The notes: a model not told the origin generated them from the sequence alone. Numbered from the stretch's first letter, positions 1-14,898 are shown. The stretch is DNA of 64,000 bases from Pterobdella sp. o SKG-2022 (GCA_964035795.1 OZ038324.1:10609751-10673750), one strand, 5' to 3'. Numbers and translations: made by a program.

Positions 1-1781
<1,781 letters not shown>

Positions 1782-3436
1782 GGAAGTCCTACCATGGTGT
1801 CCTTCCAGGTGAGTGTCGAATCCTTCACCCATCAACACCGCCTTCTTGACTTTTCCTGCTGCAATTCATCCTACTTCTCTTCCTCTTCCTCCTCTTCCTT
1901 CTCCTCGTTGAGATATTTATCATTATGGAATACAACGTCATCATCAACGTCATCACACAAAAACTCTAAAGATGAAGTTCTGAAGGAAGTCTACATCAAA
2001 TCTCTTCCCCACACTCCGCCTCAGCCTCTCAACTGCCCTTCCCCTTGCCAACCTCTCTTCTCCTTTTGTCTCAGCCACTTCATCAGAAATGCCAGCCAAC
2101 AAGATTGTCCCAAAGTTACTAAATATCTTTCTTCTCCAAATCAAACACTTTTCTTCAACATGACACACAGTTGGCAGGTTGTATTTACAGTCTTTGCTTT
2201 TATAATTCATGAGTTGTGTCGCTCCAAGCCACATGGAGCAAAATCACGTTCAATATTTTTGTCAAAATTTTTTATTTTTAAAATGTTTTAAATTAAATCT
2301 CATGAAAAAATTCTTATTTGTGCACTCCATTGCTCACCACCCACTCTACCCCACCTCACCATGCTAACCAGAATCAAACACATCCTACAACGCCTTTGAT
2401 GCTCTAAACATTATTTTATCGATCAACATTTATTCAGTATTTAAATCCAATTTTAAATTCTTCATTTCTTTCACCACTTCAACACAAAACAAATAAAAGA
2501 CCTAAAGTTGATGTCTGTGAGGCTAATGTCAACCCTGGTTTCTGTGAAGTTAATGCCAACTTTGGTGTCTGTGAGGCTAATGCTAACCTCGGTGTTTGTG
2601 AGGCTGATGCCAACCCTGGTGTCTGTGTGGCTAATGCCAACCCTGGTGTCTGTGTGGCTAATGCCAACCCTGGTGTCTGTGAGGCTTATGTAAATATTCA
2701 AACTTTGTACCATTAAACAAAAATAAAGATTTTGTTAATAAACAATAAAAATAAAAATAAATATAAAAAAAATAATAAGAAGGATCAAGTTGATAAGAAG
2801 CAAACATTAGAAAACGGTAACTTGCCAAAGTTTCCCACGCTAGTCTCTTTCAGACGTTTTATTGCTCACAAGCACAGTCAAAATAATTCTATTATTACTG
2901 ATATCATTATTGTTTTTATTTTTATTTTTTTGTTATTGTTTTTATTTTTATGTTTTTGTTATTGTTTTTATTTTTATTTTTTTGTTATTTTTGTTATTTT
3001 TATTTTTTTGTTATTGTTTTTATTTTTATTTTTTTGTTATTGTTTTTATTTTTATTTTTTTGTTATTGTTTTTATTTTTATTTTTTTGTTATTGTTTATA
3101 ATTGTTATTCTGAATGGTTTCATTGCTATGTTATTTTTTAAATTCTATTTTTATCTCATTTCAATTATACTATTATTTTGATTTTGAGATTATTATTATT
3201 CCTATCATTCTTATTATTTTTATTATCATTTTTAATAATAATAATAATATCATTATTATTATTATTATTATTATTTATTTTTTATTATTTTGCTTGTAAT
3301 ATTCCCTTATTGATTTTTTTATTATTATCCCGTTAATTCATAATTATTTTTTTCAATTCTTTTATTTTTCTTTCCATTGTTTGGTGTGAAAGTTTTGGAG
3401 CTGAAAAATTTATTAACAAAAATAAAAATCATAAAC

Positions 3437-3524
<88 letters not shown>

Positions 3525-6500
3525 TAATAATAACAATGATCATAACAAAAATAATAATAATAATAATAATAATAATAATCATAATAATAATAAGGGTACA
3601 CTGATGAGAGCAATATGCAAAATGAAAGAATAAAAAGGTTGGGAATTAAAATGAAGGTTTAAGCATTACTTCGTGACAAGATGGTCGGGGAACTTTCAGT
3701 AATAATACTATTATTCAAAATAATAATAACAATAATAATAACAATAATAATAATAATAATAACAATAATAATAACAATAATAATAATAACAATAATAATA
3801 ACAATAATAATAACAATAATAATAACAATAATAATAATAACAATAATAATAACAATAATAATCAAATCATTAATCAAAAGTAATATTTGAGGTAATATTG
3901 GATTTTCTATCGTTGAAGTAGTGACGTCATTATGAGCAGCAATACAAAGGGAAGAAGAGGTACACTGGAAGGTCAAAAATCTAGTGTCCATAAAATAAAG
4001 GACTACTGAAGAAGATCGAAGGGTGTCGTTTCTGGTTTTGCTATCGATTTGAGCTTCTGAAAGTTACACGGGCAATTGCATGGCAGCTGAACGACTCATG
4101 CAAAACAACAATAATCAATTGCAGACACCGGCAATAACGCATACAAAAAATATTCCTACAGAAGTCGTTTTCTCTATGGGTCAAAGTCTTGGACCGCCAG
4201 GATTCTGAGGAGTACTCCAATTCCGGTGAGTCATCAAAGATCTTTTTCAATTGAAAAGGTAACACTACACAAAGCAACCTCCACCACCATCACACACAAC
4301 CATACATCATCTCACATCCCACACCACCACCACACACCACCAAACAGCCCTCATAATGGACGCTCTTTTGATGGACCAATTAGACTCGGGCTCTAAGTGG
4401 ACCACCCTGTCCATCAAACATGGAAGCAATATTCTCAAAATCAAGTTCGCCATTTTTTTAAACTGTTTTCTTCATGGTTTCCGAGCTCAGACGATTTATG
4501 TTTTGATCAATACTTTACAGTTTTTTTACTATTTCATTCTTTGATAAATACAATCCTACCACCCCACTCCACCCCACACCCTACCACCCCACTCCATCCC
4601 ACACCCTACCACCCCACTCCACCCCACACCCTACCACCCCACTCCACCCCACACCCTACCACCCCACTCCACCCCACACCCTACCACCCCACTCCATCCC
4701 ACACCCTACCACCCCACTCCACCCCACACCCTACCACCCCACTCCACCCCACACCCTACCACCCCACTCCATCCCACACCCTACCACCCCACTCCATCCC
4801 ACACCCTACCACCCCACTCCACCCCACACCCTACCACCCCACTCCACCCCACACCCTACCACCCCACTCCACCCCACACCCTACCACCCCACTCCACCCC
4901 ACACCCTACCACCCCACTCCACCCCACACCCTACCACCCCACTCCATCCCACACCCTACCACCCCACTCCATCCCACACCCTACCACCCCACTCCACCCC
5001 ACACCCTACCACCCCACTCCACTCCACACCCTACCACCCCACTCCACTCCACCCCACACCTTACCACCCCACACCACTCCACCCCACACCCTACCACCCC
5101 ACTCCACTCCACCCCACACCTTACCACCCCACTCCACTCCACCCCACACCCTACACCACTCAATCCCACACCTACCACCCCACTCCACTCCACCCCACAC
5201 CCTATATCCCCACACCACTACACCCCACACCCTACCACCCCACTCCATTCCACCCCACACCTTACCACCCCACACCACTCCACCCCACACCCTACCACCC
5301 CACTCCACTCCACCCCACACCCTACCACCCCACTCCACTCCACCCCACACCTTACCACCCCACTCCACTCCACCCCACACCCTACCACCCCACTCCACTC
5401 CAACCCACACCTTACCACCCCACACCACTCCACCCCACACCCTACCACCCCACTCCACCCCACACCCTACCACCCCACTCCATCCCACACCCTACCACCC
5501 CACTCCACCCCACACCCTACCACCCCACTCCACCCCACACCCTACCACCCCACTCCATCCCACACCCTACCACCCCACTCCATCCCACACCCTACCACCC
5601 CACTCCACCCCACACCCTACCACCCCACTCCACCCCACACCCTACCACCCCACTCCACCCCACACCCTACCACCCCACTCCACCCCACACCCTACCACCC
5701 CACTCCACCCCACACCCTACCACCCCACTCCATCCCACACCCTACCACCCCACTCCATCCCACACCCTACCACCCCACTCCACCCCACACCCTACCACCC
5801 CACTCCACTCCACCCCACACCTTACCACCCCACACCACTCCACCCCACACCCTACCACCCCACTCCACTCCACCCCACACCTTACCACCCCACTCCACTC
5901 CACCCCACACCCTACCACCCCACTCCACTCCACCCCACACCTTACCACCCCACTCCACTCCACCCCACACCCTATATCCCCACACCACTCCACCCCACAC
6001 CCTACCACCCCACTCCATTCCACCCCACACCTTACCACCCCACACCACTCCACCCCACACCCTACCACCCCACTCCACTCCACCCCACACCCTACCACCC
6101 CACTCCACTCCACCCCACACCTTACCACCCCACTCCACTCCACCCCACACCCTACCACCCCACTCCACTCCAACCCACACCTTACCACCCCACACCACTC
6201 CACCCCACACCCTACCGCCCCACTCCACTCCACCCCACACCCTATCACCCCACACCACTCCACCCCACACCCTACCACCCCACTCCACTCCACCCCACAC
6301 CCTACCACCCCACTCCACTCCACCCCACACCCTACCACCCCACTCCACTCCACCCCACACCCTACCACCCCACTCCACTCCACCCCACACCTTACCACCC
6401 CACACCACTCCACCCCACACCTTACCACCCCACTCCACTCCACCCCACACCCTACCACCCCACTCCACTCCACCCCACACCTTACCACCCCACACCACTC

Positions 6501-9500
6501 CACCCCACACCTTACCACCCCACTCCACTCCACCCCACACCTTACCACCCCACACCACTCCACCCCACACCCTACCACCCCACTCCACTCCACCCCACAC
6601 CTTACCACCCCACACCACTCCACCCCACACCCTACCACCCCACACCACTCCACCCCACACCTTACCACCCCACACTACTCCACCCCAAACCTTACCACCC
6701 CACTCCACTCCACCCCACACCTTACCACCCCACTCCACTCCACCCCACACCCTACCACCCCACTCCACTCCACCCCACCCCTTACCACCCCACACCACTC
6801 CACCCCACACCTTACCACCCCACACCTCTCCACCCCACACCTTACCACCCTACACCACTCCACCCCACACCTTACCACCCCACTCCACTCCACCCCACAC
6901 CCTACCACCCCACTCCACTCCACCCCACACCTTACCACCCCACACCACTCCACCCCACACCTTACCACCCCACTCCACTCCACCCCACACCCTATCACCC
7001 CACACCACTCCACCCCACACCCTACCACCCCACTCCACTCCACCCCACACCTTACCACCCCACACCACTCCACCCCACACCCTACCACCCCACTCCACTC
7101 CACCCCACACCCTACCACCCCACTCCACTCCACCCCACACCTTACCACCCCACTCCACTCCACCCCACACCCTACCACCCCACTCCACTCCACACCCTAC
7201 CACCCCACACCACTCCACCCCACACCCTACCACCCCACTCCACTCCACCCCACACCCTATCACCTCACACCACTCCACCCCACACCCTACCACCCCACTC
7301 CACTCCACCCCACACCCTACCACCCCACTCCACTCCACCCCACACCCTACCACCCCACTCCACTCCACCCCACACCCTACCACCCCACTCCACTCCACCC
7401 CACACCTTACCACCCCACACCACTCCACCCCACACCTTACCACCCCACACCACTCCACCCCACACCCTACCATCCCACTCCACTCCACCCCACACCCTAC
7501 CACCCCACTCCACTCCACCCCACACCTTACCACCCCACTCCACTCCACCCCACACCCTACCACCCCACTCCACTCCACCCCACACCTTACCACCCCACAC
7601 TACTCCACCCCACACCTTACCACCCCACTCCACTCCACCCCACACCTTACCACCCCACTCCATTCCACCCCACACCTTACCACCCCACTCCACTCCACCC
7701 CACACCATACCACATCACTTCCCACTACCAAACCCTTCTAAACCCCTCCGATCGACCCTATACCACCCCACCACTCCATACCATCTCAACACTTAACCAC
7801 AACACTACACCACCCTCTTAATCCTCTCTCCCACCACCACACCACCCTCAAAACCACCACCCAGGTACAGAGCTATGTGTGCAGGTTCATTTCAGGGTTC
7901 TGAATGTAAGAGTACATGTACTCCCAGGGATGATGACATCGGCAAGTTTCGGTGTGTTGATGGAAAGAGAGTCTGCATGCCTAACTACACTGGGGAGTAC
8001 TGCAATCAGTGTGGGTGGTGCTTAAGGGGTAGAGGGAAGTGGTGGGGGGATGTGGGGGTGAGAGGAAGTGGAATAGTGTGAGATGGAGTGATGAAAGTGG
8101 TGTAATGTGGGTGATATTGCATGGATTTGCATCTTAATGGTTGAGAAGTTACATTCATCAAAGGCATCAGCCCCCTCTCCTCTTACCCACAGTGACAACC
8201 CAGTGTTTGCCTCATGTGAGATGCGAGAATGGGGCTTGCAAGAACAATCAGCCCGGCACGTGTGAGTGTTTCTCAGGGTGGGGAGGCGAGCACTGCAACC
8301 TGGGTTGGTTTTTTCTTCATTTTGATTGTTGTCGACCTTGTTTTATTTTTTTTACTGAATTTGGTCAAGATTACATGGAATGTTATGGCCAGTTCACGCG
8401 TGCGCAATTAACCAACATTCGTTAAATTGGCATTCAAACTACAGTGAAAAAAAATTGAACAAAGCATAACTAATGGAAACTCTCGGGCGACAGAGACAAA
8501 TTGATGGCAACTTTTGATTAATATCTCCCAAATCAATCATTCTCCATCGATCTCATCTCTTGATTTATCTTTTTTCACTTCATATCCATACATATTTCAA
8601 GGCCCATCTTCATCACAATAACTCATTTTCACATTTTCATCCCCATAATTTTGGGATGATCATTTTGAAGCATCTCTTCTTGGATGTTATCTTTTCAAGG
8701 CTGCCCACCTTTGTCACTCTTGAAATCACTCCCACCATCAAACCTCGAACATTATCACCTGGTGGTGATAAAGACTCAAACGTGGTGCTAATTGTGCGAT
8801 GATAAATGAGGATTTGATAAGAAAGGACACATAGAGCAAATTCAATTAGTCATCACGAGTGATAAGAGGTCCCATATCTCGAGTGCTTTGTGATAAGTTC
8901 AACTTAGCACTTTGCTTTTTTTTCTGGGTGAATTTGTGGTGGATTTGAGAGGTTGGGGTTGAGGGAGGAGATGCTTATGGGTGTAGTGACGTCATATGAT
9001 GCTGATGAATAAAAAAGTGTAAAACGGAAATATCAAGTGGTTATGTTATCTGAGCGATAAAGGGTTGATGTGGAGAAGTGTTGAAATCTTAGTAATTAAA
9101 CAACAGCAACAACAACAATAATAAAAACAAAAACAACAATAATAAAAAAAATCAATAATAATAATAACAATAATAATAATAAAAACAGCAACAATAATAA
9201 AAAAAACAATAATAAAAACAACAATAATAACAACAAAAATAATAATAAAAACAACAAAAATAATAACAATATCAACAATAATAAAAACAACAACAATAAT
9301 AATAATAAAAACAACAACAACAATAATAATAATAATAAAAACAACAACAATAATAACAACAAAAACAACAATAATAAAAGCATGAAAATGCTTATTCATA
9401 AATGGTTAAGTATATTCCAATGTCAGTGACGTCAGAGTCATCACGTGATTTTGATTCTTGCAAGTTCCCGATCTTGAGCAATTTTATTTTTGATCTTGTT

Positions 9501-11255
9501 TATCTTATGCTTTTATTCATGTTTGTTCTCATGATTTTATTTACATTCCTATTATTGTTATTATTATTATTATTATTTTTATTATTGTCCCTCAGACATG
9601 CTCATGTGCTCCAAGATGAGTCCTTGCCAGAATGGGGGAACATGTATCAACAAGATAGGTATCATCATCATCATCATCATCACCATCATCACCATCATCA
9701 CCATCATCACCATCATCATCATCATCATCACCATCACCATCATCACCATCATCATCACCATCATCACCATCATCACCATCATCATCGTCATCACCATCAT
9801 CATCGTCATCACCATCATCACCATCATCTTCATCATCATCATCGCCATCATCATCATCATCGCCATCATTATTATCATCTTCATCATCATCATCATCATC
9901 ACCATCATCAGCATCATCATCATCCTCATCTTAACCACCACCATCCCCCATCACCACCATAACCATCACAGGACATTACGAATGCCAGTGTGCCCCAGGA
10001 TGGCGGGGGATAAATTGTGAAATAAAGAACTATTCAAGGGTTGACGGGTGTGAAACTTGCTGCCTTCTCTGCCAAAATGGTGACCATTTCCTTTTTGTAC
10101 CACTATCTCATACCAACCTCATCTTCGTGTTATAAGGAATTTGATAGGAATGTGCAAATAAGCGCATAAAACCATTAAATATTAATTGACTGGGCAAAAT
10201 GTTTCCATTAGATTCGAATCGATGATCATTTAACAAAATGTTCACCAGGTGGCAGTTGTGTTTTGGATAGGAAGGTTTCCAAATGTCAGTGCCCACCCCA
10301 GTTTGAAGGGGACTTGTGTCAGACTCCCAAGCAGGTCTGCACCCAAGCCATGTGCCAGAATGGAGGCGAGTGTCTGAAAGGTAGAGCGCGTGGAGGGCAA
10401 ATGTGTTTGTGTCACAATGGGTTCACAGGAAGGTTCTGCCAAGAAAAAGTTTCACCTTGCAAGCTCTCCACTTGTCTCAATGGGGGTGAGTGTGTATCGA
10501 CTGACACGGATCCTGTGTGCAGGTGTTTGGCGGGGTTTTATGGGAATGCGTGTGAGAAGACTTGTCGAGAGGTGCCTTGCCGGAATGGAGGACAATGCTG
10601 GGACACGGGGGGTGGCTTCAAATGCCAGTGCCCACAAGGCTTTCAAGGTGCCTTGTGTGAACACTTTGCCGTTGTGGATAAAGAAGTTAGGAGCAGATGG
10701 GTGGTAGTGGCGGGTGTTTTGGGAGGAATTGGGATGACGGTGGTGTTGTTGTTTGTGGTGTTGTGCGTGATTATAGTAAAGAGAAAGAGGTTGAGAAAAA
10801 AGTATGACGAAGAGAATCGTCTAAACAACAACATCAATACAACAAACAACAAGTGCAATGGCTTCACAGAGATGGAGGAGGAGAAAATAAAATTTTTAGA
10901 ACTTTCGAATCAACACATTAAGCCGCCATTGAAGACAAACTTCTACAAAAACAACTTGCACAAAGACATAACACCTCACACCCACAACTTCAGACACACG
11001 TGTAAGGACAAAAACCTTAAGAAATCAATCAATTTTGAAAAAAATAATATGAGCAAGACACAAAATGAAATGGATTCTCTGAAAGTTGCCAAGGTAAACC
11101 TTCAGGCCTTTTCCACCTTCGAGAAGCATAACGTTCCGTCAAGTGGTGTACACCCAAAAGTGATGAACTCTACTTTTCACGAAGGCTTGTTTTCAGACAT
11201 GTTTAAAAGTGAAATTAAATCTAAAGACAAAGATAAAAACTTGTGTGAAGTGTGA
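1782..11255 (+). CDS. Delta/Serrate-type Notch ligand (DSL, six EGF repeats, single-pass membrane protein), 5' partial
   Basis: Exons by hand: 1782-1808 (tentative 27-nt micro-exon), 4162-4225, 4348-4444, 7865-8010, 8193-8303, 9596-9658, 9972-10079 and 10249-11255; all phases agree. The first three encode the end of the MNNL/C2 domain (FSLWVKVLD, then KWTTLSIKHGSNILKIKYR). Exon 7865-8010 is a DSL domain (C-GSECKSTCTPRDD-GKFRC-CMPNYTGEYC). Six EGF repeats follow, each ending in the CxC...GxxC pattern. A membrane helix (VVVAGVLGGIGM...) lies at about 10701-10778, then RKRLRKK stop-transfer residues and a tail of about 158 residues ending in CEV. Known role: ligand on the signalling cell that activates Notch on a neighbour. 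The DSL domain makes the family call firm; the low EGF count and absence of a cysteine-rich region favour Delta over Jagged. The signal peptide and start codon are not found. The poly(A) signal is at 11436. Confidence 0.9.
2511..2690. repeat. 30-bp minisatellite, about six copies
   Basis: Core CCAACCCTGGTGTCTGTGTG, with copies increasingly similar to the right. In the intron before exon 4162. Confidence 0.92.
2903..3095. repeat. T-rich tandem repeat
   Basis: Units of TTTTTATTTTTTTGTTATTG, about seven copies. Confidence 0.9.
3438..3866. repeat. AAT and AATAAC microsatellites
   Basis: A pure AAT tract (3438-3520) continues into interrupted AAT (to 3592), followed by a mixed AAT/AAC tract (3718-3866). 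Confidence 0.95.
4445..7864 (+). repeat. 3.2-kb C/A-rich minisatellite filling the MNNL-DSL intron
   Basis: From about 4555 to 7720 the intron is a tandem array built on the 20-mer CCACTCCACCCCACACCCTA in 25-bp and 30-bp variants (the longer adds CACTC). Blocks of 25-mers (about 4555-5035 and 5450-5795) alternate with 30-mers. Rare variants recur at about 770-786 bp spacing, for example CCTATATCCC at 5201 and 5971. The donor is GTTCGC at 4445 and the acceptor CCAG ends at 7864. The 1,114-codon open frame across it is repeat translation (HSTPHPTTPL), not a gene. Confidence 0.95.
9100..9380. repeat. AAC/AAT microsatellite (Notch-ligand intron)
   Basis: Mixed AAC, AAT and AAAAAC units fill part of the intron between the 8193-8303 and 9596-9658 exons. 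The rest of that intron shows no coding sign. Confidence 0.95.
9660..9912 (+). repeat. ATC/ACC trinucleotide repeat in a Notch-ligand intron
   Basis: An imperfect ATC microsatellite with ACC interruptions starts immediately after the donor at 9659 and fills most of the intron to the acceptor at 9971. It translates to poly-His in one frame, which is an artefact. Confidence 0.95.
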
Positions 11256-11435
11256 TTGTAGACATTTTGTGTCTGCCATTTGCATAAGTGCCTATGTTTT
11301 TCTGTGAATTTATATTTGTGAGAATTTAAAATGAAGAATTAGTTAAGTATCTGGTTGTTTAATATTTTCAAAATTTTTCAAATTGTACAGAAGTCTTTAA
11401 ATGCACTTTAGACTTTCATATTTTTACTTTTGACA

Positions 11436-11441
11436 AATAAA
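11436..11441 (+). terminator. Poly(A) signal AATAAA of the Notch ligand gene
   Basis: Canonical AATAAA about 180 bp after the stop codon at 11255, facing the opposing signal of the K2P gene at 11451-11456. Confidence 0.75.
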
Positions 11442-11450
11442 ATCGTGAGT

Positions 11451-11456
11451 TTTATT
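11451..11456 (-). terminator. Poly(A) signal of the K2P channel gene
   Basis: TTTATT on the plus strand is AATAAA on the minus strand, about 210 bp past the K2P stop codon. Only 9 bp separate it from the Notch ligand's signal on the other strand, so the 3' ends of the two transcripts must overlap. Confidence 0.7.
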
Positions 11457-11668
11457 GAAAAAGTTTCAATGACAGTCTTCGAAATACAAAAGGGGAAGCA
11501 AAAATAGATGAAAGCAGTTAAAATCATTCAAAATTAGAAAAATTCGTTACAACAATTTGAAAATATCACAAAATATTTTTGAAACGAAATCAAAGAAAAA
11601 AACCAGAGACAGTGGAAGACTGGACTGGGACGGTTGTCTTCAAGACTTTACAGTTTCACCAAACCTCA

Positions 11669-14035
11669 TCACACTGAGATCCTGCGTTTCAATTGTCTCC
11701 CACCCTCCGATATGGGAGCCATACTTTTTGTTCGTCTGCGGAAGTTGAGGACGGAGGATGCCTTTCTGATTGTGGCATCCACTGCCTCCATCACCACGTT
11801 GATTATCATGGCGATCAGAGACAATCCACTCAACAGGTAGATGAAGGAGGCCAAAAAGAACTTGGGGTGGTTGGGAATGACGTCACCAAACCCGATGGTG
11901 GAGAGGGAGATGAAGGTGAAATAGAAAGCTTCCATATAGCTCCAGTTCTCCCACTGTTTGTACATGAAGGCTCCTAAGAAGATGTAGATGATACCGATGG
12001 CAAGGGCGATTATGGGGGGAAGGTTGAAGGTGTCGTCCACTTCATAATGTTTCATCTCTTCTTCTTCCTCTTCTTTTCTTCCATCCACTTCCTCTCCCAG
12101 CTTTTTGAGCAAATCGATCCTCTCGCCAGACCCTTTCTTGATGTACACCCCCTCTTGCTCTTCTAACTCTCTGCTCACTGAGCCTCGTGTCGTCAAGTCA
12201 TTTATTTTGCCAAACACCTCACTTCCAACATCCTTTGCCTTACCAATAACCTCACTCCCCATATCTTTCGCTTTGTCAAACACCTGTTTTCCCCGGTCAA
12301 TTTCGTATTTCAAACCTTCAATGTTAACAAACCTAATTAGACTACAAAAGCAAAGTTACCTGGATGGTCACCTTATCCAGGGGCACAAGACGTCTGACTC
12401 TTCTGCAGTTTCCTGTGTAGTAGAACCTGCGTATGAAGCTCCACAAGAATTTGATGGCTCTCGTCAAGATCTTGCCCATCCTGTGGTGCAATTGTTCTAT
12501 CGTGAGTTTTGGGGGCTCTATTTTGAGTTTTGGAGCTTCATGTTAGAAAAGGTACCGAGCTAATTTTAAAAATCGATTTTGAAGGGTTTTAAAAAGGTAT
12601 AACTAAGCATTAAAATATAATTAAACGAAAAATACGAACAAAATGGTATCACCTGGAAAGGAACATGAGACAGAGTGGAATGCCAATGACTCCATATATC
12701 ATAGTTGCTAGTCTGCCATTGCTCGTCACTGGATTTACGCTGCCATAGCCTAGTTTGGTGGTTAAAGAGAGGGAGGTTATGGTGATGGGGGCGTTGAGAG
12801 GTAATGGTAGTGTGGTGGTGGTGGTGAGGCTAGTGGAGATAGAGATGGTGGTGGAGATAGAGGTGGTGGTGGAGGTGGTGGTGGGTGGCTAAGTTATTTC
12901 ATTTTCAAAACATTGTTCAATTTGCAAAGGTTTTCTATGGTGACGTGAAAGAAATAATGTGCAATATGACATCACACTTTTGACGTTACAACTTCACAAA
13001 TCTTTCACCAATACTCCATATTTATAGTTGCTCAAAACTACTGCTCACAAATCTTTCACAAAAAAATGGCAAAAATTTTAACCTATATAAAAAATATAAT
13101 GAGGTATGAAAAATAAAAATAATGTAAATAACAACATCAACAATAAAAAAATAAAAAATAAGAAACAAAATGACGAAAAACGAAGACTATACTAGATAGG
13201 TGTAATATAGTTGCGAGAGCATTACATTCGATGAGGAAGGAGGAATTGAGCTGTGTGCTCAAAATATTCAGATAGGAAAACATCAATTATTATTAATGGT
13301 AGTAATAAATATAAAAAATAAGAAGACTGAATAAAATTAATGAAGAAGAAAGAGACCGATGGTGGTGACGACAGTGGCGCAGAAGAAGAGGGACTGAAAA
13401 AAGGACCACTCCTTCATCGGTGACTCTGCCCCGTACAAAAGAATCTGTGCTGGCAACGTCTTTAAATACTCTTCATACTCTTTCAGCAGCAAAGAAACTG
13501 CTCTGGAAAACTGGCTGCGTTTGAAAATCCACTTTTCTTCATCCTCATCGAATGTTCTATTGTTCTCTCTCCACTCTCCACTCTTATTTACCCAGTCCTT
13601 GATTTTTGACAGGTGTTCTTTCAACTGCACACTCACTTCGTTCAGGTCATGTCCAGTGGCGAGTTGTTCGATGGCGAGGATGAGGGACCTCCTTTCTCTT
13701 ACCAGGTCTCTCCTCAACTTCCGCTCTTCTGTCGCTTCCAGGTAGCTAAACATCAAGGCGCCCAGACCGGCATACAAGACGAGGAAGATCAGCAGACCCA
13801 GGTTTGATTGAACCACGTTGTAGGTGGAGTAGATGATACTTCTCAGCCTCACACAACACACACAATCAAACTTCTTCAGACATCTTTGGATCTTTTTAGC
13901 TAGGGTTTCTTTCTCTTTCTTCTCCTCCTTCACCATCGTTTTCACCACGTTTTTCTTGAAGCGGGTCAAAAGTTCTTTTTCGTTCTCCACTTTCAACCTC
14001 AAAAAACTTGATTTGAGTTCCAAGTTTGAAGACAT
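11669..14035 (-). CDS. Two-pore-domain potassium channel (K2P/KCNK family)
   Basis: Four exons on the minus strand: 14035-13357, 12749-12653, 12480-12360 and 12283-11669, giving 503 residues with consistent phases. After a basic N-terminus of about 78 residues comes TM1 (LLIFLVLYAGLGALMFSYLE), then a long extracellular cap of about 115 residues with no cysteine and one NRT sequon. Pore 1 (TTIGYGSVNP) is split by intron 1 inside the selectivity filter. TM2 (YGVIGIPLCLMFL), a charged linker with a run of glutamates, TM3, pore 2 (STIGFGDVIP) and TM4 follow. Known role: background K+ leak channel working as a dimer in the plasma membrane. The protein ends KRRISV, resembling the C-terminal 14-3-3/PKA trafficking motif of TASK-1 and TASK-3, but pore 1 lacks the TASK histidine after GYG. 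The family is certain, the subfamily is not. The last acceptor (12284) was chosen because it is the one preserving the frame. Confidence 0.93.
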
Positions 14036-14510
14036 TTTTAATTAATCAATTTGTGTAGACTCTATTTAGATGTCTGGATGGCTCAGATAAAACTTCATAG
14101 TAATTTATGGCAGAGGGAGAAATGAATATTTGAAAGCAAAGTGTTAACTAGGTGTCTTCTTTTTAGAACAGTATTTGCTTCTTTTTGTTTTGCAAAGTTT
14201 CAAATGTGTATATGTTTGTGATTCTGGTAATTAAAATGATTTTCATTAGTTTAAAAATTCATCCTATAAACAAGCATTTGAAAATTTCAATATGAAATGG
14301 AAGATAAATATTCATAAATATTTATATTTATTTAATATTCACGAAAAATCGAAAGGTTTGCCAATAAATATTGGAATATGGCCCATAAAAAATGCCATAG
14401 AAAGGAGGCATTTAAATGGTGGAGAGGTGCAAGTGGGCCCCTAACCTTCAACATCGATCATCAAATTACCACCTCAAGTTCACATTTGATGAGGTGGTAT
14501 TGTGTGAGGG

Positions 14511-14740
14511 GGTGTGAAGGATGGCGGTGTGAAGGATGGTGTGGAGAATGGTGTTGTGTAAGGTGGTGTGGAGGATGGTGGTGTGTGAGGTGGTGTGGAG
14601 AATGGTAGTGTGTGAGGTGGTGTTTGAGGTGGTGTGGAGAATGGTGTTGTGGAGGTGGTGTGCAGAGATGGTGGGCAAAGGGTGGTAGTGGTGGAAAGGG
14701 GTGGTGGTGGTGGAAAGGGGTGGTGGTGCAGAAATTGGTA
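14511..14740. repeat. GGTGTG-type imperfect repeat
   Basis: Irregular tandem GGTGTGGAGGATGGTG-like units; open frames on both strands come from the repeat. Confidence 0.85.
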
Positions 14741-14898
14741 AGTTAATATGAGAAGGTTGTACAACTTAGACATACCCAAAAAAGAGTGGCTGAATTAAAC
14801 AAAGCTTGCGCGCTTTCTCAAACATTTTTGACCATGCAGTTTTTCATAACATCGAACAAATATAAAAACTCTATTAGAAAATTAACTTAATAATCATG

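Noticed and set aside
4397..7741. 1,114-codon open frame (His/Pro/Thr-rich)
   Set aside because: It is a translation of the 25/30-bp minisatellite in a Notch-ligand intron. All overlapping minus-strand frames (WSGVVGCGVE) are the same artefact.
9402..9962. Histidine-rich frame
   Set aside because: ATC/CAT microsatellite within an intron; only 9596-9658 is an EGF exon, in another frame.
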